The notes: generated by a model not told the origin, from the letters alone. Shown: positions 9,301 to 18,511, counted from the first letter of the stretch. The stretch is DNA of 29,966 nt from DASRAJ01 sp039920305 (GCA_039920305.1 JBDSEA010000012.1:1-29966); one strand, 5' to 3'. Numbers and translations: made by a program.

Positions 9301-9337
9301 AACAACGATCCCTCTCCAGTTGGCACCGAAGAGGGAT
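9301..9337 (-). terminator. hairpin between sigma-70 gene and rpe
   Basis: Perfect 8-bp inverted repeat ATCCCTCT (9308-9315) and AGAGGGAT (9330-9337) with a 14-base loop. On the minus strand the stem is followed by CGTTGTTTTAG, partly U-rich. It lies 19 bases past the sigma stop codon and probably attenuates or ends that transcript. Confidence 0.5.
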
Positions 9338-9355
9338 TATTGCAAACCCACTCCA

Positions 9356-10219
9356 TTAACCCAAATAAGATTTTAAAGTGCGTGCTGCTTTAAGCTTTCT
9401 CATTCTTCGAACTGCCTTTTCTTTAATTTGACGAACACGCTCTCTTGTTAAACCAAATCGTGCGCCAATTTCATCAAGGTTCATTGGCTGCTCTCCGTTC
9501 ACTCCAAAAAAGCATGCGACGATATCGGCATCACGTTTATTCATGGTGGCAAGTACACGCCGAATGTCATTCTTGAGTGATTCATTCATTACATCACTGT
9601 CAACAGGCTTAGCACTATTGTCTTCATAAAACTCTATCATGGTACCTTCCTCATTTTCCTTGATAGGTGCATCCATCGATAGATGTTTCCCCTGCCCTTT
9701 CATCATCTCAGCAATGTCCTTCACATTCACATTCATAATATCAGCTAATTCATCGTGACTCGGCTCTCTTTCGTGTTCCTGCTCAAACTGAATCATTATT
9801 TTATTAAGCTTACTCAGGGAACCTACTTTATTTAAAGGCAACCGAACCATTCGCGATTGCTCAACCAATGCCTGTAAAATTGACTGCCGGATCCACCAGA
9901 CAGCATATGAAATAAATTTGAATCCCTTTGATTCATCAAATCTTTGCGCGGCTTTGATCAGGCCAATATTTCCTTCATTAATAAGGTCACTAAGGGACAA
10001 ACCCTGATGCTGATATTGTTTTGCAACAGAAACGACAAACCTAAGATTTGCCTTGGTCATTTTCTCAAGTGCATCATGATCACCTAAACGGATTTTGCGG
10101 GCGAGTTCAACCTCCATTTCTGATGTTATCAGATCCATCTTTCCAATTTCCTGCAAATACCTTTCGAGAGAATCATTATCCCGCGCAGTAATTTGTTGGG
10201 TAATTTTAAGTTGTCTCAT
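9356..10219 (-). CDS. rpoD: primary RNA polymerase sigma factor (sigma-70, RpoD/SigA type)
   Basis: 287 residues. Region 1.2 (SLERYLQEIG), region 2 (NLRFVVSVAKQYQHQGLSL, DLINEGNIGLIKAAQRFD, FISYAVWWIRQSI), region 3 (RLPLNKVGSL onward) and region 4 (LDEIGARFGLTRERVRQIKEKA) are all intact. Region 1.1 is absent, as is usual for the short primary sigma factors of Bacteroidota. It directs housekeeping transcription from TTTG/TAnnTTTG promoters such as the one found before rpsO. It lies 199 bases downstream of pnp, in the rpsO-pnp-rpoD-rpe order that, to my knowledge, recurs in the phylum. The ATG at 10219 gives the usual N-terminus MRQLKI. Confidence 0.96.
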   Translation of the reverse strand: MRQLKITQQITARDNDSLERYLQEIGKMDLITSEMEVELARKIRLGDHDALEKMTKANLRFVVSVAKQYQHQGLSLSDLINEGNIGLIKAAQRFDESKGFKFISYAVWWIRQSILQALVEQSRMVRLPLNKVGSLSKLNKIMIQFEQEHEREPSHDELADIMNVNVKDIAEMMKGQGKHLSMDAPIKENEEGTMIEFYEDNSAKPVDSDVMNESLKNDIRRVLATMNKRDADIVACFFGVNGEQPMNLDEIGARFGLTRERVRQIKEKAVRRMRKLKAARTLKSYLG

Positions 10220-10418
10220 GGCATGAGTATTTAATGTCAGATACGATTATAAAGCTCGTATAGTTCAAAAACGGTTAAGATTATTATATTTATAAAATTG
10301 AAATTCAGGGAACAAAAATCCCGCCAGTGTAAATTATAATTTTTTGTTATAAAACTTCTGACGCTACAATGACAAATGTCCAATACGAACAATCACATCC
10401 ACCACAATTCCGGATTTT

Positions 10419-12548
10419 TTAATTTTGTGATTGGCCTTCTAATATTGCTTTCCTGGATAATTTAAACTTACCAGTCTTCTTATCTACTTCCAGCAGTTTA
10501 ACCTTGATAACGTCTCCCACATTCATAACTCCTTCCATACTCTCCAGTCTCTTATTTGAGATTTCAGAAATATGAAGTAATCCCTCTTTCCCGGGGAGGA
10601 ACTCAACAAATGCACCATATGGCATAATAGATTTTACTTTAGCTTCATATATTTCACCTGCCTCCGGGATGGTAACAATCCCTCTAATCCGGCGTACTGC
10701 CGAAACAATAGATTCTTTATTCGGTCCATAAATCAAAATCTCACCCATATTGTTCACCTCTGTTATATTGATAGTTGTACCTGTTTCCTTCTGCATTTCC
10801 TGAATAACCTTACCTCCGGGACCTATTACTGCACCAATAAATTCAGTAGCGATTATTATCTTTTCCACCCGGGGAGCATGAGGCTTATAATCTTCACGTG
10901 GCTGAGGAAGGGCTTCAACTAATTTTGAAAGTATATGCAACCGGCCTGCTTTCGCCTGCTCTAATGCCTGGTACATTGTTTCATAGCTCAGTCCTGCTAC
11001 TTTTATATCCATCTGACACCCACAAATTCCCTTTGAAGTGCCTGTAACTTTAAAATCCATGTCGCCGAGGTGATCCTCGTCACCCAAAATATCGGACAGG
11101 ATGGCAACCTTGCCATCTTCACGGGTTATAAGACCCATGGCGATTCCTGAAACGTGGCTTTTCATCTTTACCCCTGCATCATGGAGAGCGAGCGAGGCGG
11201 CACAAACAGTAGCCATGGAGGAGGAGCCATTGGATTCAAGAATATCTGATACTACGCGTAAAGTGTATGGATTATCCGCCGATGGAGGAAGCATATTTTT
11301 CAATGATCGCATTGCCAGGTTTCCATGTCCCACTTCTCTTCTCCCCGGACCTCTGTTGGGCTTTATTTCACCGGTTGAATAAGAAGGAAAATTGTAATGC
11401 AGGATAAATTTTTGATAGGTGGTTTCCATAGCTTTATCCAGCATCAGCTCGTCCAGCTTAGTACCAAGTGTAACGGTGGTAAGCGACTGGGTTTCACCAC
11501 GGGTAAAAACTGCCGAGCCATGGGCGGAAGGAAGGTAATCCACTTCAATCCAAATAGGTCTGATCTCATCTGTTTTTCGCCCGTCAAGCCGCTTGCCTTC
11601 ATCTAAAATCAGGTTGCGGACCACATCATACTCTAATTCATTAAAGTATTTTTTCGCTAGTTTCTTTTCATCCTCATTCTCCCAATCACTTATCATTAAC
11701 TTAAGCTCATCCTTAACTGCATTAAATCCCGATTTGCGCTCTGTTTTTCCGGTACCACTTCCAGCAGTTTTGTAAATTTTTTCCTTAAATTCTGATACTA
11801 TTTTATCCTTTATTTGATCATTTGAGGCAGGCTTCTGATAGTTACGCCAGAGCTTTTTCCCTCCGCTTAGCTCGGCAAGCTTTAATTGTGCAGAAACGTG
11901 TTGCTTAACTGCATGATGGCCAACCTTAATCGCTTCAAGCAGATCAGACTCAGACACTTCTTTTCCTTCGCCCTCTACCATCACAATATTATTTTCGGAT
12001 GCCCCTACAATAACATCGAGATCGGCTTTCTCAAGATCCTGTTTTGGTGGATTTACCACAAACTTTCCATCAATCTTACAAACACGAACCTCCGAGATAG
12101 GTCCATTGAAAGGTATATCAGATACAGTAAGCGCACAGGAGGCTGCCAGTGCAACAAGCGAATCGGGCTGAATCGTTTGATCCGCTGAGATCAAGTTGAT
12201 CATTACCTGTGTATCACACAGGTAATCTTCCGGAAACAGGGGACGCAATACACGATCAACGATTCGTGAAATCAAAATCTCATAGTCAGAAAGGCGGGCT
12301 TCACGGCGAAAAAATCCCCCCGGAATTCTTCCGGCAGATGCAAATTTTTCCTGATAATCAACAGAAAGCGGGAAAAAATCCTGTCCTTCTTTTGCTTCTT
12401 TATTTGAAACTACTGTTGCGAGAATCATACAATCGCCCTGGCGAACAACAACAGAACCATCGGCCTGGGTGGCAAGCTTTCCGGTTTCAATGGTGATGGG
12501 TTTTCCCTCCGGAGTATCGAAGGTGTAAGAAATACCTTTTTGTGACAT
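10419..12548 (-). CDS. pnp: polyribonucleotide nucleotidyltransferase (PNPase)
   Basis: 709 residues, the family's normal length. It is a phosphorolytic 3'-5' exoribonuclease acting as a trimer in RNA turnover. Domains in order: first RNase PH core (~10-225), alpha-helical linker, second RNase PH core (~310-540) with FTRGETQSL, RREVGHG and the catalytic acidic segment DILGDEDHLGDMDFKVTG, then the KH domain (FIGAVIGPGGKVIQEM, ~565-620) and the S1 domain (GEIYEAKVKSIMPYGAFVEF to FKLSRKAI). The gene follows rpsO by 134 bases on the same strand, the widespread rpsO-pnp arrangement. In E. coli the leader between these genes is an RNase III/PNPase autoregulation site; no comparable long hairpin was seen here. 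Confidence 0.97.
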   Translation of the reverse strand: MSQKGISYTFDTPEGKPITIETGKLATQADGSVVVRQGDCMILATVVSNKEAKEGQDFFPLSVDYQEKFASAGRIPGGFFRREARLSDYEILISRIVDRVLRPLFPEDYLCDTQVMINLISADQTIQPDSLVALAASCALTVSDIPFNGPISEVRVCKIDGKFVVNPPKQDLEKADLDVIVGASENNIVMVEGEGKEVSESDLLEAIKVGHHAVKQHVSAQLKLAELSGGKKLWRNYQKPASNDQIKDKIVSEFKEKIYKTAGSGTGKTERKSGFNAVKDELKLMISDWENEDEKKLAKKYFNELEYDVVRNLILDEGKRLDGRKTDEIRPIWIEVDYLPSAHGSAVFTRGETQSLTTVTLGTKLDELMLDKAMETTYQKFILHYNFPSYSTGEIKPNRGPGRREVGHGNLAMRSLKNMLPPSADNPYTLRVVSDILESNGSSSMATVCAASLALHDAGVKMKSHVSGIAMGLITREDGKVAILSDILGDEDHLGDMDFKVTGTSKGICGCQMDIKVAGLSYETMYQALEQAKAGRLHILSKLVEALPQPREDYKPHAPRVEKIIIATEFIGAVIGPGGKVIQEMQKETGTTINITEVNNMGEILIYGPNKESIVSAVRRIRGIVTIPEAGEIYEAKVKSIMPYGAFVEFLPGKEGLLHISEISNKRLESMEGVMNVGDVIKVKLLEVDKKTGKFKLSRKAILEGQSQN

Positions 12549-12682
12549 GAGAATGTTTTTTGTTATAGAAAACTACAGAATTTACTGCCAAGCAGGATTA
12601 ATGCGGTGAGCAGTGACTTATGAATAGCAAGGGGAAGATCAATAATTTTATAAACTAATGCAGCTATGGTGCTATGCACAGG

Positions 12683-12952
12683 CTATTTTCTCAATCCTAA
12701 TTTCTCGATAAGCTGACGATAGCTGGTGAGATTAGTATCATGCAGATACTTTAAAAGCCTCTTGCGCCTGCCTACTGATTTCATGAGATTTCGGGAAGAA
12801 TTAAAGTCTTTTTTTTGACCGTCTAAATGAGAGGAAATATGATTTATTCGCTCGGTAAGCATTGCAATCTGCGCTTCTGAAGAGCCGGTGTTCTTTTCAT
12901 TTCCACCAAAGTCTGTAAAAATCTGTGATTTTTTTTCTTTCGTTAATAGCAT
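12683..12952 (-). CDS. rpsO: 30S ribosomal protein S15
   Basis: 89 residues from the ATG at 12952 (MLLTKEKKSQIF), the universal S15 length. The frame stays open upstream to 13036, but that extension lies across the promoter at 12988-13018 and has no S15 homology. Diagnostic segments are GSSEAQIAMLTERI, ISSHL, KKDFNSSRNLMKSVGRRKRLLKYL and YRQLIEKLGLRK. It binds 16S rRNA in the platform of the small subunit. First gene of the block with pnp. Confidence 0.97.
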   Translation of the reverse strand: MLLTKEKKSQIFTDFGGNEKNTGSSEAQIAMLTERINHISSHLDGQKKDFNSSRNLMKSVGRRKRLLKYLHDTNLTSYRQLIEKLGLRK

Positions 12953-12987
12953 CGTAATTAAGTCTTTCGAATTGTTTTTGAAGGTCG

Positions 12988-13018
12988 CAAATATAACCAA
13001 ATTTATATTCGCTTTCAA
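12988..13018 (-). promoter_or_regulatory. rpsO promoter, TTG-N20-TATATTTG
   Basis: Read on the minus strand: TTG (13018-13016), a 20-base spacer, then TATATTTG (12995-12988). This is an exact match to the Bacteroidota consensus TTG-N17-23-TAnnTTTG. It predicts transcription starting near 12981, a leader of about 30 bases, and supports the ATG at 12952 as the rpsO start. Confidence 0.7.
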
Positions 13019-13231
13019 CTTATTACCCCTAATCAATAACCATCAGAAATCAGAAGCTTCTCTCAATTATGAAAGGTAGGGGCAAATTTAAAATTTTTGA
13101 TGAAAAATCAGTCAGCAACTTACCAGCAATGCTTTCGGAATCTAAAGCAACTTTATTTCCCGTTTCAATTCTTAAATTACCGGGAGGAGGATAACTTTCC
13201 TTCTCTACTTTTATCTTTTTATCTGCATCCA

Positions 13232-13987
13232 ATGGCACAAAATATTTTGGGCATCATTCCGGCACGCTATGCTTCTACCCGGTTCCCCGGCAAGCCCTTG
13301 GCGCTAATCCATGGAAAGCCGATGATTCAGCACGTACATGTGCAAGCCTTAAAATGCTCTTTGCTTAGGCGGGTAATAATTGCAACGGATGATCAGCGTA
13401 TTTATGACGCAGTAAAAGATTTTGGAGGCGAGGTCATTCTGACTTCAAAAAATCATCAATCGGGAACTGATCGATGCTCTGAAGTAGTAAAAGTCATTCA
13501 GGAGGAATATGATGTAGTAATAAATATTCAGGGAGACGAACCTTTTATCAAACCTGAACAGATTGATTTACTATGCTCTTGCTTTAAAAGTGATTCAGTG
13601 CAGATTGCAACCCTCGTTAAAAGAATTCTTACAGAGGCAGAGCTTTCCAATGTAAATGTGGTGAAGGTGGTAATGGCAGAAAATGGAAGGGCGCTTTACT
13701 TCAGCCGTTCTGTAATTCCTTATCAGCGCAACGTTTCAAAAAATTTGCGGGTTTTCGATGGAAAATTCTATAAGCATATCGGCTTATACGGCTATAGAAA
13801 AGATATACTTCAGAAAATTGCTGAACTTCCTATCAATGATCTTGAAAAGGCAGAATCACTTGAACAGTTGCGGTGGCTGGCAAATGGTTTTCAAATTCAG
13901 ACTGCCATAACGGAGGCTGAAACCATTTCAATTGATACCATGGAAGATTTGAGCACCGGGGAAAATTTTTTCCGGCGAAATAATTGA
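13232..13987 (+). CDS. kdsB: 3-deoxy-manno-octulosonate cytidylyltransferase (CMP-KDO synthetase)
   Basis: 251 residues from the ATG at 13232, giving the canonical N-terminus AQNILGIIPARYASTRFPGKPL. The frame is open upstream to 13097 but that part resembles no family member. It activates KDO with CTP to CMP-KDO for the lipopolysaccharide inner core, in the cytosol. Signatures: nucleotide-binding ARYASTRFPGKPL (~11-23), IATDDQRIYDAV, SGTDRCSEV, VINIQGDEPFI (Mg-coordinating aspartate), the ALYFSRSVIPY region, HIGLYGYRKDIL and LEKAESLEQLRWL. It is divergent from rpsO across a 279-base gap. Confidence 0.95.
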   Translation: MAQNILGIIPARYASTRFPGKPLALIHGKPMIQHVHVQALKCSLLRRVIIATDDQRIYDAVKDFGGEVILTSKNHQSGTDRCSEVVKVIQEEYDVVINIQGDEPFIKPEQIDLLCSCFKSDSVQIATLVKRILTEAELSNVNVVKVVMAENGRALYFSRSVIPYQRNVSKNLRVFDGKFYKHIGLYGYRKDILQKIAELPINDLEKAESLEQLRWLANGFQIQTAITEAETISIDTMEDLSTGENFFRRNN

Positions 13988-14060
13988 ATGCAGGAAACGT
14001 TAGGTACACTTCACCACTTTCCTGTTAATACATAATTCACCGGCTACTTCTACTCTGCGA

Positions 14061-14068
14061 TACTTTTG
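14061..14068 (+). promoter_or_regulatory. -7 box TACTTTTG before the AsmA-like gene
   Basis: TACTTTTG is an exact TAnnTTTG match 21 bases before the ATG at 14090. No TTG lies 17-23 bases upstream, so only half of the promoter is supported. Confidence 0.4.
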
Positions 14069-14089
14069 AATACTGGTATCTCATTATTT

Positions 14090-16732
14090 ATGAAGAAACG
14101 GTTTCTGCAATCATTAGCTGTAATAGCAATAACCATAGTGATCCTCTGGTCGTCCCTGGTGATTATCACTTTTGCTTTCAGCAGCAAGATCAAATTACTG
14201 GCAATTTCAGAACTGAACAAAAGGCTTAATACCGAAGTAAAGGTTAACGGAGAAATAGATTTTTCTCTGCTTTCTCATTTTCCGTCCTGCACAATAAGCT
14301 TCGGAAATGTTGTCGTGAAGGAAACACACCCTCAAAAAAACGACCTGCTGAACTGCCAGAAAATCTCACTCCTTTTCAGCATCTGGAATTTGTTCCGGAG
14401 TAATTATGTGATTAATAAAATAATTGCCGAGAATGGAGCGATCAGTATCAATGTTGATTCAGCCGGGAATAACAACTACCAGATCTTTAAGACAGATAAC
14501 AGCAGTTCAGCGGAGTTCAATTTAATGCTGAGCGAGGCAGTGCTTAAAAATTTTCTCGTACAATACCATAATGAATCAACACAGCAGTACTATTCTTTAC
14601 AAACAGGCGATACCAGGCTCCAGGGAAATTTTACCGCCACAAAGTTTTCACTTACGATCCGCGGTGATGCATTTTCTAATTATCTCAGAAGCGGGAATCT
14701 TGATTTTCTACCCCAAAGAAAAATTAAGCTCAATGGTACGATTGACTGCGACTTAACAAAACAGCTTTATATCTTACGCGGTGCGGGCTTTTCAGTAAAC
14801 GGAAACGAGTTTAGTATCAGTGGCTCCATTACTTCTGTTGAGCAAGGCAACGATCTTCAGCTTAAAATATCATCCGGCGTGTTGCGGCTTGAAGATATCA
14901 TTTCATTGCTTCCTGCAGAATATACAAAAAAGCTTTCTGATTTTTCAAGCAATGGAAGTTTTGATTTTAAATGCGATATCAGCGGACTTCAGTCCGCGTT
15001 GTCATCTGCCCGGGTCAATGCCACTTTTAAATTGCACGACGTCGCTATTAGTAATGCGAAAGTGAAGCAGGCGATCCAGCACCTGAATGTAGAAGGTAAT
15101 TTCACCAATGGCGATAGCCACAATTTAAATACCTCAGCAATCGGCTTCAACCGGTTTGACTGCACCATTGATGGAAATCCCATTAAGGGAACTTTTAACC
15201 TTAACAATTTCAAACAGCCCTTTCTTGATGTTGTTCTCAATGGAAGTATTGAGCTTTCAAAAATTTATCCGTTGCTTCATGATTCATCAGTAAAATCAAT
15301 TGAGGGGATCGTGAATATGCATCAGTGCTTTTTTCGCGGCTCACTTGCCCAGTTATCTTCCCGCACAACGCTCAATAAAATTAATGCAGGCGGGAAATTT
15401 GAATTGCATGATGTTAAAATTGCAGCTGCTCAGCGCACCTATGATCAGCTTAATGGAATATTTGTGATACATGACAACGAAATTCGTTTATCTGATTGCG
15501 CCTTCAGAGCAAGACAAAGTGATCTCAGGTTCGAAGGAGAAGTCAGCAACTTTTTTCCATTCCTCTATTCTGTATTTAATGCTTCACAGGTAAAGCAAAA
15601 GGTGGGTGTGAATGCACAACTGGTCTCTCATCATCTGAATTGGGAAGATCTCGTTGGCAATTCTTCTGCGCCTTCTGACAATGATGATTATGCAATTCCT
15701 GAAATCTTCTACTGGCTCTCCGGAGCGGTAAGCGGACGCGTAGATGAATTCCGTTATCAGAGGTTCAGCGCAACCGGTATTCAGGGAAACTTCCTTTTCC
15801 TTCCCGATCATATTTATTTCAACAATATTGGATTCCGGGCAGAGAATGGAATGGTTACGGGAAGCGGGAATCTCGATATTTCCAATTCTCAGCACAGCAA
15901 GCTTGAGCTTACAACCAGGCTTGATCAGCTCGACATTTCGAGATTGTTTTATGAGTTCAATGATTTCGGACAAGCTACGCTCACTCATAATCATCTGAAA
16001 GGGAAAGTCACCGCGGGCATTTCACTTCAGTCAACCTGGGATGATAACCGGCTTAATAAATCGAAGCTCCAGGCCATAGCCGATGTGAGTATTGAAGATG
16101 GTGAATTGAATAACTTTGAACCAATGCTTGCACTTTCAACTTTTTTGAAACTTAAAGAACTGCAGCACATTCGTTTTTCGAAAATGGAAAATCAGCTTGA
16201 GATCAGAAATCAAGAGATCCTGATTCCAGCCATGCAGATCTACAGCAGTGCCCTTAATGTACAGCTTTCAGGCTCACATGGCTTTAATAACATGATTGAT
16301 TACGAGCTACAATTGAACCTGCTCAAGCTGCTCACTGATAAATTCAGAAAGCAAAAAACTAATGAAGCTGTTGCTAATCAATCCACTGAAGGGTTTTTGA
16401 ATCTCTATCTCACCATGACAGGACCTGCGGCTAATCCGGTTATCAAGTATGACAAAAAATCCGTGAAGCAAAAGATCGCGACTGATCTTGCATCCGAGAA
16501 AAACAGCTTAAAAGATGCACTTGCCAAAGAATTCAACCTCCAGTCGGCTTCACAGAATGAAGCAAAGGATTTTAAGCCTGAAGATAATATTCAATATTTT
16601 GAGTTTGAAGATTCATTAAATAACGAAGCTGAAAGAGCGGATGAAAACAGAAAGGCTGAAAGTACAACAAAGCAAAATCAAAAACAGGCAGTGAATGATT
16701 TTAAGAATATTTTTAAGAAACCTCCGAAGTAA
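14090..16732 (+). CDS. AsmA-like envelope protein
   Basis: 880 residues from the ATG at 14090 (MKKRFLQSL); the TTG at 14066 is less likely. One N-terminal membrane segment (about residues 8-30, LAVIAITIVILWSSLVIIT) is followed by an AsmA-type start (KIKLLAISELNKRLNTEVKVNGEIDFSLLSHFPSCTISF cut short here) and a long beta-rich body. That body has recurring LNG/GSI strands and an AsmA C-terminal-like part with GNLDISNS and AIADVSIEDGELNNFEPM. The tail (~800-880) is charged and Lys/Asn/Gln-rich. AsmA/TamB-family proteins bridge the periplasm and are linked to phospholipid traffic and outer-membrane homeostasis; that role is inferred from the family. The next gene starts 2 bases after the stop. 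Confidence 0.82.
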   Translation: MKKRFLQSLAVIAITIVILWSSLVIITFAFSSKIKLLAISELNKRLNTEVKVNGEIDFSLLSHFPSCTISFGNVVVKETHPQKNDLLNCQKISLLFSIWNLFRSNYVINKIIAENGAISINVDSAGNNNYQIFKTDNSSSAEFNLMLSEAVLKNFLVQYHNESTQQYYSLQTGDTRLQGNFTATKFSLTIRGDAFSNYLRSGNLDFLPQRKIKLNGTIDCDLTKQLYILRGAGFSVNGNEFSISGSITSVEQGNDLQLKISSGVLRLEDIISLLPAEYTKKLSDFSSNGSFDFKCDISGLQSALSSARVNATFKLHDVAISNAKVKQAIQHLNVEGNFTNGDSHNLNTSAIGFNRFDCTIDGNPIKGTFNLNNFKQPFLDVVLNGSIELSKIYPLLHDSSVKSIEGIVNMHQCFFRGSLAQLSSRTTLNKINAGGKFELHDVKIAAAQRTYDQLNGIFVIHDNEIRLSDCAFRARQSDLRFEGEVSNFFPFLYSVFNASQVKQKVGVNAQLVSHHLNWEDLVGNSSAPSDNDDYAIPEIFYWLSGAVSGRVDEFRYQRFSATGIQGNFLFLPDHIYFNNIGFRAENGMVTGSGNLDISNSQHSKLELTTRLDQLDISRLFYEFNDFGQATLTHNHLKGKVTAGISLQSTWDDNRLNKSKLQAIADVSIEDGELNNFEPMLALSTFLKLKELQHIRFSKMENQLEIRNQEILIPAMQIYSSALNVQLSGSHGFNNMIDYELQLNLLKLLTDKFRKQKTNEAVANQSTEGFLNLYLTMTGPAANPVIKYDKKSVKQKIATDLASEKNSLKDALAKEFNLQSASQNEAKDFKPEDNIQYFEFEDSLNNEAERADENRKAESTTKQNQKQAVNDFKNIFKKPPK

Positions 16733-16734
16733 TA

Positions 16735-17895
16735 GTGACGAACATCTACGAACAGAAAAATACCTACAAGCTCATCCTGCTTTTCACGCTGTTGCTGATC
16801 ATCATTGCTTCCATACTCTACACCAACTTTCTTGCATACAAGCTTTCAAAAGAAGAGCGAAAAAAGATGGAATTGCTTGCTGATACCTACAAGCGGCTCA
16901 GCAATGCCACCGGCAACGAAGATCTGAGTTTCATGTTTCACATTATTGAAAGCAATGAAACGGTACCTGTCATCATTACAGATGATGAGGAGAAAGTTTT
17001 ATGGAATAAGAATTTTGATTCAATTAAGGTTTCTCGCGACTCCGCATATTTAAAGGAGCAGCTTGCTGTTATGAAGTCTGAACGAAAACCCATTGACATT
17101 GAATACACCAGGGGCAAGCACCAATTCATTTACTATAGTGATTCTTCTCTGCTCACACAGCTGCGATATTTCCCATTCATTCAGTTTTCTATCATTCTAC
17201 TTTTTCTTGCAATAGCCTATATCACATTCAGCACTTCACGGCGTGCAGAACAGAACCGGGTGTGGGCCGGTATGGCGAAGGAAACGGCGCATCAGTTAGG
17301 AACGCCAATTTCTGCGCTATCGGGATGGGTTGATTACATGAAGCTTCAGGAGAACAACCCCGCGACCATGGAGGTTATTCCCGAAGTAGAAAAAGATATT
17401 GAGCGGCTCGAGCTGATTGCCCAAAGGTTCTCCAAGATCGGATCCAATCCGGAACTGGTTGCAACCAATGTATATTTCGAGATCACCCGAAGTGTGGAAT
17501 ACATCCGCCGCCGGGCTTCAGGCAAGGTGGCAGTGAACATCCAGGTGCCTGAAGGAAATGTGGAAGCCCTGATTTCCCCTCCCCTTTTTGAATGGGTGAT
17601 TGAAAATCTTTTGAAGAATGCGCTCGATGCAATAGGAGGAAATGGAGTAATAGATATTTTTATTTCGAAGCTGGATAACAAGGTGCTTGTGGATGTAAAG
17701 GACAGCGGCAAGGGCATTCCTGCAGGGAAATTTAAAACTGTTTTTCAGCCGGGTTATTCTACCAAAAAGCGTGGATGGGGATTGGGGCTCTCCCTTGCGA
17801 AAAGAATTGTAGAGGAATTTCATGGGGGGAAGATTTTTGTGAAGGAATCAGGACTCGTAAAGGGTACTACTTTCAGGATTGTTTTGAAAGGGTAA
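16735..17895 (+). CDS. membrane sensor histidine kinase (orphan)
   Basis: 386 residues from GTG 16735. No ATG occurs before the first membrane segment, and the GTG lies 2 bases past the AsmA-like stop, so translation is probably coupled. Membrane segments are at ~12-34 and ~150-166, flanking a ~110-residue periplasmic region with no family I recognise. The H-box is AKETAHQLGTPISALSGW with phospho-acceptor H186 (the HQLGTP form common in Bacteroidota). The ATPase domain has N-box ENLLKNALDAI, G1 DSGKGIP, F-box FKTVFQPGYSTK and G2 GWGLGLSLAKRI, ending in GTTFRIVL. There is no HAMP domain and no response regulator nearby. The pairing with an AsmA-like protein suggests envelope sensing. Confidence 0.92.
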   Translation: MTNIYEQKNTYKLILLFTLLLIIIASILYTNFLAYKLSKEERKKMELLADTYKRLSNATGNEDLSFMFHIIESNETVPVIITDDEEKVLWNKNFDSIKVSRDSAYLKEQLAVMKSERKPIDIEYTRGKHQFIYYSDSSLLTQLRYFPFIQFSIILLFLAIAYITFSTSRRAEQNRVWAGMAKETAHQLGTPISALSGWVDYMKLQENNPATMEVIPEVEKDIERLELIAQRFSKIGSNPELVATNVYFEITRSVEYIRRRASGKVAVNIQVPEGNVEALISPPLFEWVIENLLKNALDAIGGNGVIDIFISKLDNKVLVDVKDSGKGIPAGKFKTVFQPGYSTKKRGWGLGLSLAKRIVEEFHGGKIFVKESGLVKGTTFRIVLKG

Positions 17896-18073
17896 AAATG
17901 ACTGGAATTAATGGCCCACGAGAAGCCTTTTTCTGTATGTGTTGTAACTATTACGATAATGAAATTCGATAGGATGAAGGAAACAGATACACTCCCGATG
18001 AATCGGAGTCTGCCTGGGAAGATAAAAATAAAATTATAATGGATTCAGAAAAGTATGCCGCTAATGAAAATCG

Positions 18074-18154
18074 TTAACCTTGTATAGCAATCAGCAAAAA
18101 ACCAAGAATCATTACCATAATATTCATTATTCGCAATGAAAGAATTCCCCCCAT
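18074..18154 (-). CDS. possible 26-residue hydrophobic peptide (micro-ORF)
   Basis: ATG at 18154, TAA at 18076-18074. The product starts MGGILSLRIMNIM and continues into one hydrophobic stretch ending LLIAIQG, enough for a single membrane helix. GAAGAG lies a few bases before the ATG. It overlaps the first 19 bases of the plus-strand small ORF at 18136. Hydrophobic peptides arise easily by chance on a T-rich strand, so confidence is low. Confidence 0.2.
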   Translation of the reverse strand: MGGILSLRIMNIMVMILGFLLIAIQG

Positions 18155-18414
18155 CAGCAGTCGCTCTTCCAGCAAAAAGTAAAAATAAATCTACATCAAC
18201 GGATAAATTTTATCCTGTACATCTTTCTGAATATAAGGGCGATCTTTCCGAGGCATTTGATTTCAACAGCCGGCTTACTATGAGTGAAGTATTCAAGCGG
18301 GAGCGTGTAGGAATTAAGAAACGAATCGTAAAAGACTTTCGACCTTCTCCTTCCCACCTTCATCAAGTAGTTAAAAGCAGAGTTAAGCAGCATCAGCTTT
18401 TAGAACCTTTTTAA
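18136..18414 (+). CDS. hypothetical small basic protein
   Basis: 92 residues, not recognised. It has no signal peptide or membrane helix. The middle is polar and charged (VKRERVGI-like FKRERVGIKKRIVKDF), with Ser/Pro/Thr-rich ends and a net basic charge. Mixed codon use with a protein-like composition argues for a real gene; the lack of a clear upstream signal and its isolated position argue against. TAACCTTG at 18075-18082, one base off a Bacteroidota -7 box, lies 54 bases before the ATG. A minus-strand ORF over the same bases (18196-18393) looks less protein-like. Confidence 0.45.
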   Translation: MKEFPPSAVALPAKSKNKSTSTDKFYPVHLSEYKGDLSEAFDFNSRLTMSEVFKRERVGIKKRIVKDFRPSPSHLHQVVKSRVKQHQLLEPF

Positions 18415-18511
18415 AGATTGGATGACAGAATTTCCTTCTCCTGTGCTTACTTGCAAATTAAGAAGACGCAGAACTCATTTGAAATAAATATTGATTATCC
18501 CGCGGTACAAA

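Noticed and set aside
12549..12682. RNase III-type regulatory hairpin in the rpsO-pnp gap
   Set aside because: Only short repeats (GCTATG twice) were found; no long stem comparable to the E. coli pnp leader.
12888..13079. 63-residue plus-strand ORF antisense to rpsO
   Set aside because: It is the complement of rpsO and its promoter; no independent coding signal.
13050..13238. 62-residue minus-strand ORF across the kdsB start
   Set aside because: It overlaps the well-supported kdsB start, has no recognisable motif, and its start codon lies inside the kdsB coding region; probably chance.
17992..18010. ACTCCCGATGAATCGGAGT hairpin after the histidine kinase
   Set aside because: The stem has a bulge, there is no T-run after it, and it lies about 100 bases past the stop.
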